From: Asterochloris sp. CNOR1
Lineage: Eukaryota; Chlorophyta; Trebouxiophyceae; Trebouxiales; Trebouxiaceae
NCBI GenBank assembly: GCA_963969365.1
Contig: OZ017755.1
Coordinates: 2,170,001 to 2,234,000 of the forward strand
DNA: 64,000 nt
Direction of reading: 5' to 3'
The number at the start of each line of letters is the position of its first letter. Within the stretch, counting starts at the first letter, position 1. Below the pieces are notes generated by a model, which saw nothing but the letters and a program-made list of their open reading frames with translations, did not search any database and was not told the origin of the DNA. The position numbers and the translations under genes are program-made. Positions 35,901 through 47,417 of this stretch are shown here, piece after piece.

Positions 35901-38900
35901 CTTTCGGCTGGCTGCGCATGTGCAGTTTGAGGCGGGCTTAGGCAGGCGGCTGCAGCAACATGCACGGCGCCAAAACATCAACGACGTCATTTACCTGTGC
36001 CCGGACTGGCTGCCACCAGCTGCCAAACCAGGTGCGGGGCGCCTCGCGGGCGTAGCGGTGGCGTGTCGTGTGGAACAGCACTATGACAGTGCCATCCTCC
36101 TCCTCCCGCCAGGTCTGCTCCACAACCATCTCACGCGGGGCACACACCTGCACAGCAACTAGCCAAGTGGGTGTGTGCACACAGGCAGTGCCTGGGCTCC
36201 ACCATGGTTTCAAGGGGGTCCACAAACCTGCAAAGCTTCCAGTCAGCTGCGCAGGTTCGTGACAAGAGCAGTGTCTGGGCTGGCTGCACCATGCTGTCAC
36301 CGGAAGGGGCTGCACCATGATGTCATGTGGGTTGCACCCCTGCAATGTGGAGCAAGCGAAGGGCAACAGTGCCTGGTTGAGCATGTTCTGGGGGCTACAC
36401 ACACCTGAAAATCGAGCAGCTGCAGGAGTCAACGCAAGTTTTGCAGAGGGGAGATGACTTGGCCGCTTGCTGCCATGCCTTGCTGCCTGATGATGCTGCC
36501 TGATGCAGGCTGGCTGTGCACGGAAAGATTGTACTTTCTGCAGCAAGTCTGCTGCCTGACGCTATCACTTCACTGCCAGCCGGCTGTGCAGCAGATGCGA
36601 GCTCATGCTTGAAGGCAGCCGCCTCCCCAACAGCAATCAGCTTTGCTCAACGGCCTGGTGGCAGACGCCCAGCCTGCAGTCGCACCTTCCCTGCAAGGCC
36701 TCCAGAGGGGAACATGGCGCCCATGACCACCCTGCACTGGGCGTCGAGGTTCTCCAAAACCTGCATGTTGGCTGCAGATGGCGCCTCCTCATCTGCAGTA
36801 TCAGTGCTGAGCAGAGCCTGCAGAAGCAGGGCAATGGAGATCACTTTGCTGCTGTCAACCTGTTGCCTGCCAAGCTTCGGGCACTCGCATGGGGAAGTGC
36901 CTGCAGCACCCTGACCTGGGGACTGCAGCATGCACCACGTTGCAGCCAAGTCGCAAGCTCGGCAGAGGGTGGTCCAGAAATAGGCCTGTGCATGTCAGCC
37001 AAAAAGAAGTTGTCAAGGGGACTTGGCTGGCCAGGGCTGAACTGTCACACACCTTGGCGCTGGCGCAGACAGCAATTGCAAGAGCTGTGAAGGCCCCTCC
37101 CTACCTCAAGGGTGATCCCACAGCACCATCTCTTAGGCCCACAGCCTTCACCAACGTGCAGCCAAGCCTGACATAAGCTCTGAGTGTGCAGCCCTGTGCA
37201 CCATGGCATAGGCCTGCAAAATGGACTCTAGGGCAGTCCTGGGCCTGTGGCCTGGGACTGCCAGACGTTGCAATGTGCCTCCTTGCAATGCCATTTGGTG
37301 TGCTCCCCCTGACAGAGATCACAAGAGCCAGCATTCAGGACAATGGCACAGCCCAGCGCACCTTGGCGCAGGCCCGTGGCGTGGAGCGCACGACAGCGGA
37401 GATCATGAAAGCGCCCCCCTCCCCGTGGGGCCCGGCCTCCTCCTGGTAGACCGCCACGCCGTTCACGTGGCGCAGGGAAGCCCACTTGCGCTTGGGCTGG
37501 TGGATGGGGCCCACCTGGGGGGACTCATCTGCACGGGCAGAGTCTGCAATGGAAAAGGCTCAGGGATGGACGACAGCACGCTGACGTGTCTCATCAGCGC
37601 TGGCGGGTTGTTTGTAGCATGCTGAATCATGCAGCTAGCGCGGTGCGCAGTGCGCCAAGAAGGAGTTTCATTAGGTGAGGCGTGCAGCTAGTGGCGCTAG
37701 TAAGCATTGCTGCCGAGAAAGCAGAGATGCATCCGAGCTTTGCCACAGTATAGGACAAGAGCCAGCAAAGTGGTGGGCCCCCAGAAAGCAAGAGTCAGGT
37801 GCATCACCAACACAAATTCACATCACTTTTGGCCCTAAGCTCTGCTGCTTAGCAGCCAGAAGCAGGCATGCAGAATTGTAGGCTGACTGCCAGGCCAGTA
37901 AAGACACAGGCACATCAGCTGGTGGCCATCATGACTGCTGACCTTGCCTGGCCGGATACAGAGTGTACACAGTCTGTGCTGTGTGGCAGGCTGGACACCT
38001 GGGGCAAGAAGCCTGGTTCAGCCATAGTCTGCTACCCTTACCTTCTGTTGACTTGGTGCCTGCTAGCGAGGCACCTCTGATGCGCAGCGCTGCTGCCTGG
38101 CTGTCAGTGTTTGCCAGTGGCATGAACTGATCCTGCAGGGCCCAGGCACAGGATTCAGCACATGGGAGGCTTATGCCAGAACTTGCTCTGCAAAACTTGG
38201 ACGGGGTGTGCATGCACATGTCAGGCTGGCTGTCTCCTCTGCGACCTTGACAACATTCAGTCGCATGCACTGAGGTGCTTGACCGGGGCAGCAGAGTGCA
38301 CACAGGTCAGTTGCTGACATCTGGAGAAGGACTTCAAGGCAGAAGGTGAAAGGGCTGCAGTCAGTGGTGAGCTGCTGCTTGAGCCACTCACAGTGACCCG
38401 CGGCGTTGAGGTGATGGCTGGTGCTGGCACTGACGGCCGCGAGGCGCGAGGACTGGCGGACCCCAGGGGCGAAGAGTTGAGGGCTGAGCCTATCCCGATG
38501 CTTCCAGCTGCAGCTGCGCACAGCAGCTGAGACAACAAGGGCGCTGGCAGCCAGCAACTGTGCACAGTGTGCTAGCTGCACTTTGCAAACAGTACACACA
38601 GAGACACTCCCCAGGAAAATACCCCTTTAAGGGTTTGGCCAGCACATACAGTTTGTAAGCCAAGAGTACAGGGGTCAGGGGCATGGCACAGCTGGCACAG
38701 AGTTGGCAGGTGGTGCAACAAAGCAGAGGATCTCTACAGGCAGAAGGCACTGTGCACCAGGCGTCCGGGGCGTGGCGAAGCTGTCTGCCGGGCTGGCCAG
38801 CAGGTGGTGGGGCAGCGCAGACACGCTGGCTGTCCGCAGCCGCGATGCCTCGGGCATGGCGGATGGGGCGCTGCCCTCGATGCCCTCCTGGAGGTCCAGG

Positions 38901-41015
38901 ATGCCCTGCCGAATAGCCTGGCGCCACCTGCAGAGGCAGGGGTGCAGTGAAACATGCTGCAGGCCATGAGTTGGCTTCAGCGCCACCACTGAAGGGCCTA
39001 CCAATTCTAATGATGATGGCCTGATGCCCCCAGCAGGGCAGAAGTGTTGATGCACAGCAATTGTTGCTGACAAGCCATGTGGCTGTCCCCATCTTTACTG
39101 TCACGAGAACTGAGTAGAGCTGCAGATATCCTGCGGGTAGCACATGGCCTGTCAGTCAGCCTTCTTGCCACCGACGAGCTACGCAATGTCCTGCGGCCGC
39201 CCTGCTGCAGGCAAAATGTTTGGCAGTCTTCGCAACATGGGTGCAAAGCCTGCCCATCCGCATTATCCTTGTGGAGACACTGATGAGCCGCAACTTTCCC
39301 ATTGCAGGAGTAGGCACCTGGCAGCCCCCACAGCATGGCTTCAAGGCGTCTGATGCTCACCCTAGCCCATGATGCACAGGGCTTCAAGTCAGATGCAGGC
39401 CCTGCACAAACCATGTCTTGGTGGCATGCCTGGCAGCATCCTCTTCACAGAGAACTTGGTGGACCTGAAGCCCAAGGCAGCTCCCCAACATGGCTAAAGG
39501 CCTAACCACAACAGAACACCTAGTCCACTGCAGGTCAGGCACCATGCAATCCACACAACAAGCACTGAGAACTTGCCTGTCAGCCTCCTCCTGCTCGTCA
39601 AAGCACAGCTTGAGGTCGTCCTTGCTGAAAAAGTGGTAGCTTGGCCACTTGATGGTGAAGCACCACTGCAGCAGCAGGGCGAGAAGCTGTCAGCTGTGCT
39701 GCTGGCAGCCTGCAAAGCTACAACCGTGCCAGCCAAGCAGGTGGTGCACTGCGCTTCCACTGTCAGTACATCATGACCTCAAAGTTGAAGTGTGCCTTGT
39801 CACTGCCTGGCGTTTGCAGGGATCGCCAGGGGCATGTCAGCTGAGCACAAGTGCATGACTATGGCTCAGGTGGCAACAAGCCTCACATGCTGAGCGACAT
39901 GTGGGTGCTGCGCAGCCACAGACACTGCACAGCATCAGGTGCTCGCCTGCTGCTGCTGCCCACAAAGCCTATACAGCAAGGGCCCAGATGCTGCTACTGT
40001 ACAGGTGATTGCAATTTAGGGCCGCTTCACGTTCATGCATGATTTCAGAACACGCTTTAACAGCTTCTTCTCGCAGCCGTGAACGGTGTGCAGATGGCCC
40101 TGTACTGCCCCCAGGTCTCGGATGAGCAGGGCAGGCTTAAGCTCAGCAGCTGCTGCTTCTTGGAATGCTCCACGGCACGGACCCAGACGACCTATGTCCC
40201 TCAATTCATGTCTCTGCAAGCTCACCAGCTGTTTCTTCTCGTAGTGCCCCGCAGCCAGTGCCCAGATGGTGGACGTGTGCCGGTTGCGAATCATGACCTC
40301 CTTCCGCTCCACCGAGCTCAACTTGCAGTGCCCGTGGAGCGGCCACACCTTGGAGGGCTCGCGGGAACCCTCCTTGCGGAAGGTGACAAAGCTGTGGCTG
40401 AAGAGGGAGCCCCATCGCCGATTGCTGATGCCGGAGACCACCCCGGACTCTCGATACACCCACCCGCTGAGCAGGGCCAGCTGGGGCTGAAAGTCCGCTG
40501 AGCTGCGGCTGTCGCTCCTGCATGCACGGGGGAAGGGGGTGGGGTGTCACGCAGCCTAGCTGCAGACGGGCCCTTCTGGGTCCGGCAGCATGTGGGGATG
40601 CGCACTGAGCATATGTCATGCGCACAACACCGTGCGGCTGCGCAGACTGACAACAGAATGCAGTAGCATGCCACAGCTGGCCCTGTGCTGCAGCAGTAGA
40701 TTGCAGGTGTGTCCTGCAGACTGCTGCACATATGAGCAAAACAGGTGGTGTTAGCATTGCGCATTGTGCTGCCAGGAACCATACTGAGGTATGGTCTGCT
40801 GACCTGAGCATTGCCGCAGAGCTGCAAGCATATCAGAGAGGTACAAGGTGACACCTCATGCAGCACATCACTTCTGGCAATGATCGTGCGATGCCTTCAG
40901 GACCGGTCCCGAGTATGGCAAGCCCGGTCAGCATGTCCCGGAGCTCCACCGGGACCCACCTAGACTGCACTCTGGGCGAATCCATCTTCTCCAACCGTGC
41001 ATTGTCTCTCGACAT
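29992..41015 (-). CDS. EDR2-like protein: PH + START + DUF1336, 872 aa, complete
   Basis: Lipid-binding regulator of the plant ENHANCED DISEASE RESISTANCE 2 type. Sixteen exons join in phase: 41015-40960, 40517-40226, 39665-39577, 38927-38758, 38507-38392, 38132-38042, 37543-37362, 36817-36686, 36147-35995, 35509-35291, 34185-34025, 33589-33325, 32795-32686, 32106-31933, 30958-30806, 30247-29992. The PH domain (about 30-158) begins GWVYRESGVVSG and closes with FTIKWPSYHFFS and a WRQAIRQGILDL helix. START (about 275-500) runs from WASLRHVNGVAVYQEEAG through VEQTWREEEDGTVIVLF to SLVTL-like CLVTLVLKLDLGGWL. DUF1336 (about 630-860) has YKIRGPTYLR, FTFVLQLMVPGPPYLSL, FKLIPSVVHGSWVIKQSVG, PGYFEVDVDVGSS and HSDEELPERLLGTVRFDRL. 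Arabidopsis EDR2 dampens salicylate defence and binds PI4P; an alga may use it in membrane-lipid signalling. Intron 3 begins GCAAGT. Several introns carry diverged copies of neighbouring exon edges. Confidence 0.92.
30925..31418 (-). repeat. Exon echoes: diverged copies of the exon-15 acceptor region in intron 14 of the EDR2-like gene
   Basis: The authentic exon-15 5' edge lies in plus-strand 30925-30972. Copies sit upstream in the intron at 31270-31317 (about 80% identical by eye), 31370-31418 and, weaker, 31202-31243; a trace occurs near 31111-31137. Shared cores include CTGCTCAGC and ATCTGCACA. A translated copy still resembles the exon (LAGRDQEAEQ against LAGDDREAEQ). Confidence 0.8.
31545..31930. 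repeat. Degenerate tandem repeat beside exon 14 of the EDR2-like gene
   Basis: Diverged units containing GGCAAGC(T/C)GTGATGGG and TTGCCTCGCCAG recur about four times between 31545 and 31910, next to the exon-14 donor at 31933. A relation to the exon-14 edge (CTGGCCAGGCAGAGGTC) is suggested but weak. Confidence 0.5.
32383..32427 (-). repeat. Exon echo of the exon-13 donor edge in intron 13 of the EDR2-like gene
   Basis: Plus-strand 32383-32427 matches 32686-32730 (exon 13 3' edge) over about 45 bp with few mismatches; a core shared by both is GCAGGTGCTGC. Confidence 0.75.
33632..33658 (-). repeat. Exon echo of the exon-12 acceptor edge (EDR2-like)
   Basis: About 26 bp at 33632-33658 repeat 33559-33584 at the start of exon 12 (GTGCCCCTTGCC then GCCTC/CTGTGG). 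Short, so less certain than the others. Confidence 0.5.
34416..34461 (-). repeat. Exon echo of the exon-11 acceptor edge (EDR2-like)
   Basis: 34416-34461 resembles the exon-11 start at about 34148-34195 (GGGCTTGA..ACNA..TC..GC then ACCTGC/ACTGCAGCAGG). A second, weaker copy may lie at 34290-34330. Confidence 0.55.
34782..35752 (-). repeat. Exon echoes on both sides of exon 10 (EDR2-like)
   Basis: Downstream intron: 35206-35253 copies exon interior 35343-35390 (TTCAAGCGC..GTGATGGGTG). 34782-34815 copies the region of the exon 3' edge (GACATGAGTAGCTGCT; exon GACATGAGCAGCTGCT), and 34916-34945 is a weaker copy. Upstream intron: 35577-35603 copies the acceptor edge (CAATCTGCAGGG), and 35726-35752 copies 35470-35498 (AATGGTGTACCCA). 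The authentic exon occupies 35291-35509. Confidence 0.7.
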
Positions 41016-42128
41016 GGCCCCTTATTTCTGATAGAAGATGGAAGCCCCCTCCCTGGGCTCGGGCCACCTGACTTCACCTGCCACGAAAATCTGACCTAAG
41101 ATATGAAGAGAAGCCTTGGTTGATGTTGCTGACTTCCCTTCAATCTGTCTGGCGGTACTCCTGTCACCTGGTGACCATGCTGTACCGCCGGCCCTGTCTT
41201 GCAATAGTTCGTGAGCAGGGAGGGCATGTCATGGCACACATGAGTCAGTGCATGCGTCTGCGAGGATCATCAACAGTCCCTGACAGCAACCACTCGCGAA
41301 GTGGAAAGTTTGAGGGGCATGGCTGGAGTCCAGTTCAGTGCAACTAAGGTCTTGAAGGCTTGTGACTCATGGGACATGGGCATGCTGCATCACTCAAGGC
41401 ATTGCTGCATGTTGATGTGGACTAGGGGAATAGGCGGCGCTTCAAGATCTGAAGCTCTTGGAGATCATTGACTGAAAACATATCAGCAAATCCAGTTGGG
41501 CCCCCATACATTGCTCCACCCTGTCCCTCCGCACCATGCTCTGAGGCGTGCCAGTCATTGATGACATTGGGCCTCGACTCAATGTGCGCCATGCATGCCA
41601 TATGGCTGGAGTAAGAGGGCCAGCTGCCTTCTGCTCTTCCATTTTTCCGGCCACAATTTCATATGGCCTCATCCGCCAAAATCAGCGCCAGTGCTGTTGC
41701 ATCATCCAGCCGGTAACAAGTCAACTCCTTGTTGCCAGCTCTGGTTGATTCAAGTATTCGTCATGCAGCTAAGTCCATCACAAGTCACCAAGCAGACGAC
41801 TTTTAAAGCTCCACATGTGCATCCCAGTTTACCCCTGAAAGGCATGTATTCAGGACTCTGGACCGTGTTGCAAGACATGGAAAAGAGGCAAAGCTTCATG
41901 CTTCTCAATGCTGTCAACAAGTCGAGTGTTCTCAGTTGCTCATACTCTAGTCAGTGAAAGACAGCAGGACTGAGGAGGTCATGGCAGTACAGCTGGACAT
42001 GTCTTGAAAGCGGGGGTTTTATTGCAGGACGTCTCCTGGGTAGCACTGGAAGTGCTAACAGTTCCTGCTACTACAAGGTAGCTTTGACAATGGTGGTCAC
42101 ATGTACGCAGCAGGGCTAGCGCTCTGCC
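41016..42128. other. Intergenic region upstream of the EDR2-like gene with one small ORF
   Basis: 1.1 kb between the EDR2-like start and the stop of the next minus-strand gene. It should hold the EDR2-like promoter. A 76-codon ATG frame on the minus strand (41672-41442) begins MRPYEIVAGKMEEQKAAG; it resembles nothing I know and has no splice partners. Otherwise nothing is visible. Confidence 0.5.
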
Positions 42129-43853
42129 TCAGCTAGCTGCCGTTGGAGCCTTGGCCGCTTCCTCAGCTGCCACAAGTGAGAGTGGCACCAGAAGATCAAC
42201 ACCAGAGCCAGCCAGGGTTAGGACTTCTGCAAGGACTACAATGTCCTCAACCTCACAATCTGTAAGCAAACCGCTGCACAGTCAGGGGCAGATCTGCTGC
42301 AACAGCAACATCATATGCCTTGCACACGGCGCAGAGGCTTGTCGCTGCTTGCTTGAGTTGCGGCAACATACACCACGTGCGGCAAAGCACATCATGCAAC
42401 GCAAAGCGAGCCAGCCATGCTTGCCAGGGTAGGTGGCCTCGACTTCAGCAAGTAGGACAGGCTCCATAAGGGCGTCGGACACGTTGTATGAGTAGTTGAG
42501 GACTGAGGTCTCGATGCTTTCGTACTCAGCCTTGGGGATTGCGTTGGCGGCTGCCAGCACTTTGGGAGCAACCCCCTCAACCACTTGGTTCCCTGCTAAA
42601 ACTGCCTCCACCATCAAGTTGTTGAGGATGGGCGTCAGCTCAGCCAGAGGGCACCCGGAGAACGTGCTGGCAGCTGCGACGGGCAGTGGCAGGTGTAAGC
42701 AGCAGGAGTGGGAGTCAGCCATATGGCCCAGGCCCGCGCAAGGAGGCGGAGGGCTGCAGCAGACAAAGCGTCAGAGAGGTTGGTGAACGAAGACTTTGCA
42801 AGTAAGCACTGGGGTCATGCCACAGAGTTGAGCTCCAGAAGCCAGCACCCAGGCTGGGAGCAAGGCAACATATGTGCTCTGCTGGCTGGCACGGCTTGGA
42901 AGGTGCTTGGCCAGGCGCAAGGCCCTTCAGATGTCAGGAGATCATACAATGCCAGGCTCACCCGGTGCAGCCGCAGGCGGGCCTTGCGCGGCCTGCAGCA
43001 CAGGGTGGTGAGCTCAGCAGCAGTTGCCAGGCGCAGCTGCAGGAGCTGACACTTGTTCGTGACAGGGGTATTCTGCCTGGTGCCGCGGCACACATGACGG
43101 GGGCCAAGCTTAATTGAGTCATATCAGAATAAGCCTGTCAGCACCTCAGGATCAAAGACCCAGTAAGAGCAGATGCAAACACCAGCACCTCGCAGCAGAC
43201 ACCTAGCGTACTGCAATTAAAGTAAAGTGGAGGCTGACCGTAACTGCGGCAAGGGCAAGGGGCATGAGGCCTGTGATCAGTCTCTGCATGGTGCTCAGCT
43301 GGAGCTTGGTGGCTGCAATAAGCAAGGAACGAGAGATGTCAGAGGACGAGGTCATCGTCTCTGCGGCTGACAAGATTCTGAGGGGCCATCAAAACAAAAC
43401 TCACTCAGTCCCCTCAGATCCAGATCACTGCTGGGCAGTGGTACAGGGTCGCAGAGGCCCAGGTAGCGATGTGGACGGGCCTCACAGGCACAGCACTTTA
43501 AACGGTGCTAGGTGACCTAAAGAAGTCCATTGCAACTTGGTGCCGAACAAAGCTGCTGCACGCAGGAGCGGCTCCTGAGGAGCCTGTCTGACCATCAACC
43601 CAACTCTGCATGTGCGCACACTCTGCTCTCAGTGCATTGTGCTGCATGGACTATGCCTGTGAACAGCAAGGCTTTAACAATCATGCGGAGCTCTCTCGAT
43701 GCTGGTAGCTGCAGACATGATTGCTCAGCACCCAGAGGATAAGCTGTTGGGGGATGCAAAAGCGGCCTGGGATGCATAGCTGGCTGAGGTGGATCCAGCC
43801 AGATTATCGGAGGGCCGGAAGCATTGGAAGCAAGCACAGAAAGAGCTGAACAT
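42129..43853 (-). CDS. Small alpha-helical protein of unknown function, about 240 aa, N-terminal Cys cluster
   Basis: Not recognised. Supported exons: 43853-43732, 43377-43239, 43045-42962 (or extended slightly), one about 42760-42425, and 42259-42129 (TGA). Exon 1 begins MFSSFCACFQCFRPSD; the four N-terminal cysteines suggest S-acylation at a membrane. The middle is helical and Leu/Ala-rich (LATAAELTTLCC, TPILNNLMVEAVLAGNQVVE). The tail reads VVLAEVLTLAGSGVDLLVPL and ends Ala-rich. The last intron starts GCAAGC and is supported by phase (Y-P then D-C-E). The junction between exons 3 and 4 is unresolved: the strong donor after RLRLHR is phase 0, while the next exon fits phase 2 or 1. No catalytic motif; a peripheral membrane or scaffold role is only a guess. 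Confidence 0.5.
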
Positions 43854-44222
43854 CTTCTGAATGAGACTGGTGGCTGGAGGTGAGGAGCCCAAGCAGAGTG
43901 TGCGGCAGCAGGTTCCTGCTGCGAAGGCTGTTGAAGATGGGGGAGGCTGACTCGCTAGTGGGCACTTTTGCATCCACGCGACCACTCTCAACCCTGTATA
44001 ATGTCCAAGCTGACAGTGATTGCATCCTCCAGCAAGGGGCAGACACTATCAAGGTGCCAGAGGCAGCAAACAGGCAAGTCTATCAGCTACCCGTCTCACT
44101 TGGTCTGGTTCTGCACAGGCTCACAGAGGCCCAAGCTTCAGGTGGCACTTGCTCAAGGGAAAACCACCTGCAACGCCCACTAGCACACTGCCCCTACTGT
44201 GTGACATGGACGAAGGCAGGCT
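43854..44222. other. Spacer upstream of the LRR gene
   Basis: No supported exon. A plus-strand open frame (43880-44317) passes through but lacks homology or splice support; the 5' exons of the LRR gene and the promoter of the minus-strand neighbour may lie here. Confidence 0.4.
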
Positions 44223-45205
44223 ATGGTGCTGATCTGCAACAGCTCGTGTTGGAGGTTCATAGCACAGGTGCACTGCCTGGTTCAGTCAGGGTCTCTGTGT
44301 CTCAGCATCAAGCATGAGTGTAGCTCTTTCTGTGAGTGCCTACTTCATGCTGAGATGGGCTGGAGCAGTCTGGTGGGTGGCTTGCCAACGTGCGATACAT
44401 GGACGAAGTGCAATCTGGCAGCCTGTGCAGCCCTCATGCAGGCAACCCTCTGCTCAGAGCTGTCAGGCTGGACGTCCAGGGCCAGCCGGCTGCTGTCCAT
44501 GGCCAAGTGGCGGCAGCCGTGTGCACGCTGCAAGCCCTGGCAGTGCTGTGCCCGTGATATCCAGGCGAATGCAACATGGTTCTGCCAGCTGGTGCAGCTG
44601 CCTCAGCCCAGAAAGATGGTGGTGACGCTGCATGGTCTGTACAACAGCAACCTCGCTTCCAAGGCGGCAGTGCTGCTGGGAACGCCACAAGCCAGGATCA
44701 ACAATCTGCAGCTGAGCGGGGCAGCACTCCACCAGGCCTTGCCCAGCCTCCACATGCTGCCACGGCTGCTGACTCTGTCCCTGGAGGGGCCAGCGCAGTT
44801 CCCGCAGCTGCATGTGCAGTGGCCACCCTTCCCGCAGCTGCAGCGCCTTGAGCTCAGCAGGCCAGGTGACATGAGGCCACACAATGTCAGCAGCGGCTTG
44901 ACCAACGGCCAGCTGTGCAGCACCTGCAGGTCCATGTCGCAGCAGGCACAGTCAACACCATGTTGACCAGCTTCACTGAAGCCAATGGGGCGGAGCTGCT
45001 TGCTGTGGCAGGCTGCTGCTGTGCCTGTCAGGTTCAGGCCACCTCCTGTTGAACACAAGAGCTGTATGCATGCTGAGGAGTTTTGCAGCACAACTGCGAG
45101 CTTTCTGAGCGTTCTGAGCCCCTCATCAAACAGACTCAAGGCGCCCTGTCTCGCTTCACTGATGCGGTTGTGGCATGGCTTCTCCAGCGCAACCAGCATC
45201 CCTGA
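44223..45205 (+). CDS. Leucine-rich-repeat protein, 3' portion (F-box/LRR-like), 5' end unresolved
   Basis: Three exons join in phase at the 3' end: an exon ending 44865, then 44913-45031, then 45089-45205 (TGA). The first contains LRR-like blocks: ARINNLQLSGAALHQALPSL, LPRLLTLSLEGPAQFPQL, FPPQLQ-type FPQLQRLELSRP. The second reads VQHLQVHVAAGTVNTMLT and is Cys-rich at its end (GCCCACQ). The last ends WLLQRNQHP. Algal F-box/LRR proteins often have such Pro-containing repeats, but no F-box is visible. An open frame from the ATG at 44223 includes the first exon, yet the true start may be further upstream. An antisense frame (45394-44603) was judged a shadow. Confidence 0.5.
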
Positions 45206-45590
45206 GCTGGAGGGTGCAAGAAGGCCTCCATGCATTGCATGCAGATCCCCAGGGTTGGTGAGGGCGCAGTCAGTCTCCATGCATTCCTCATTAAGGTCCC
45301 CTCTTGAGGCTGATGAGCTGGAAGTGGGCTGCTCATTCGACTGGTCAGCTGCTGCTGCATTGCTGCTGGCAGCTCGGCGCCCCAGATGCCTCACAGCCTA
45401 GCGAATCGGACATGTCATTACCCCTTGCGTGGCAACTGGAGAGCTTGCTGTACAGCACATCGCCGTGAGGCACCGCAAGCTGCTGATAATGTCATGTGAC
45501 CTGAGATGCAGCATTCTCCTGGATGCTGGGTATGCCTGACCTACCCACGCGCTATCTGCTTCACGCAGCCAGCCCGCGCCCCTCACCAGC
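45206..45590. other. Spacer between the LRR gene and SURF2
   Basis: 385 bp between co-oriented genes; should contain the LRR 3' UTR and the SURF2 promoter. Nothing further seen. Confidence 0.5.
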
Positions 45591-47335
45591 ATGGTTGCCA
45601 TGAGCTTTGACCTGCATGCCCTCATTCAGCAGGAGGGCAGCAATCTGCAGATGCAGGGTGACAGGGTGATCTGCTGCCTGAATGGGCACAGCATGCCTGC
45701 CAAGGCTGATGCAGTGCGGGCCTTCATCAAGTGAGGGATCAAGTGTATGCAATGCCAGGCTGCCGAGCTGCTTTTGGCACTTCACCCAGCCCCTCTCCCA
45801 TGCAGCGGCAAACGCTACAAGAAGCTGGCCTGGCAGAAGGCAGAGGAGGAGGCTTTGAGCAGTTATGAGCCCTTTCTGGTGCAATCAAAGAACTTCCCGT
45901 GAGTTGAAGGCGGCTATGGCGAGTCTACAAGAGCTCCTGTAGGCTTTAATGCATCGGGGTGCTTGCTGACACTGCAGCGGTCCTGAAGCATGCGCTCTGC
46001 CGGCTGCAGGGACAAGCTGTTCTGCTCCCTGACGTGCCAGGTAATGAACAAGACGGTGGACAACGTTCGTAAGCACATGAAGGGGCGAAGGTTCATTCAG
46101 GCCAAGGGTGAGCAGCTGTGGCTGTGAATGGCTCAGTAGACTCTGGATGCATGCTTGTGCCTGCAAAGATCTAATTGTGGCTGCCAGCATGCTCGTCTGG
46201 CACCCACCTGCCGCCTGCACTGGCTTGCTCCAGGGGCAGCTTGTCACACGATCAAGACTTGTTCCCTTGAGCCTCAGAGTGCTGTCTGTGCTGGGCAGCA
46301 TGTCCCTGCAAGCCGCTCCTCCATGTTGGTACCTACCGCGCGCTGCGGCCGTGGCAGGCACATCAGGCCATTTCTCTGGCTGCAGAGGAGTTTGAGCAGG
46401 ACAAGCGAGAGCTGCTGGAGGAGCCAGAGCTGGAAGCAAGCGAGGTGTGCAGCACAGCTGTGTACATGTGGGAATGCTGCCGCAATGCTTGCTGCCCCCA
46501 GGCACGATAAGTCCTGCTCCTGCCAGCTTCTTGGGGCTGTCAGCCGGCAGGGGCTGCACACATGGCACACCGCTCAGCACTCAGATTCCCGCCTGCAGTC
46601 CCTCACCTGGGATGCAGCAGAGAGACACTCGTCCTCTGCTGCTTAGGCATGAAGCCACCGCCCTGCAGGTGCACCTCAGGCATGGCAATGCCGGCTGCCT
46701 GGCTTAACCCCCCTGCTCTGTGGCATCACGAGCCCTGCCTCCCCTGCCCGCAGGGGTCCGGCGGCTCCATAGACAGCCAGCCACCAGATGAGGCAGTGGA
46801 GGTGCTTGGGGAGGCTGATGCCCTTGAGGCACTGGAGGCAGTCAGCATGGGCGAGGAGCAGGACACTGATACAGCACAGCCTCAGCCACAGGAGGAGCGC
46901 CAAGCAAAGCAGCCAGCTGAGGCCAAGCAGCAGAGACCCAAGAACAAGCAGCAGACAGGGCAGCCCAGTGGCAACAAGCCCAAGAAGCCGCCCAGGGCTG
47001 GGGCAGGAGAGGCCGTTCCTCACAGCTTTGGTGCTGCAACGGCTGCTGCTGACGGCTCAGGTGCTGCAAAGGGGCCCCAGGCTGGCAGGCCGAGACATGC
47101 GCCCAAGACGCCAGCCCTGATGGGCCAGAAACGCCCAGTTGAAAAGTGAGTGATCTGGGAGGACGGGACACTTTTTGTCCATGTCTTTCCTCTGTGTGCT
47201 GCTGCTTATGGTGAAGCATGACTTGGGATTGGATTGGGAGCTACCCACAGCTGACCTTTGTCTCGTGTTACTTGCAGGATGGTCAAGAAAGACACCAACA
47301 GACGCAAGAAGCAGCGAACATCTGGAATACCATGA
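45591..47335 (+). CDS. SURF2: Surfeit locus protein 2 (SURF2) homologue, 279 aa
   Basis: Six exons close in frame: 45591-45730, 45806-45898, 46010-46107, 46386-46444, 46754-47145, 47278-47335 (TGA). The SURF2 domain spans the first three exons (residues ~1-110): CCLNGHSMPAKADAVRAFI, NGKRYKKLAW, SSYEPFLVQSKNFPDKLFCS and NKTVDNVRKHMKGRRF, matching the family order of a Cys/His-containing N-terminus, GKKYKKL and a HxxGRRF end. The rest is acidic then Gln/Lys-rich, with a basic tail (KKDTNRRKKQR) that could be a nuclear or nucleolar signal. SURF2 proteins are poorly characterised and reported as nucleolar in animals. A second in-frame ATG at 45600 (MSFDL) is an equally possible start. Confidence 0.88.
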
Positions 47336-47417
47336 ATTTTGAACTCCATGAAATCAATCAGCCAGCATATCTGACGTTCTGGCACGCACGTCTGAGCTGT
47401 CAGTTCCAGCAAGGGCG

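Noticed and set aside
44603-45394. 263-codon minus-strand ORF antisense to the LRR gene
   Set aside because: The plus-strand exons join in phase, show leucine-rich repeats and end in a stop; the antisense frame has no motif.
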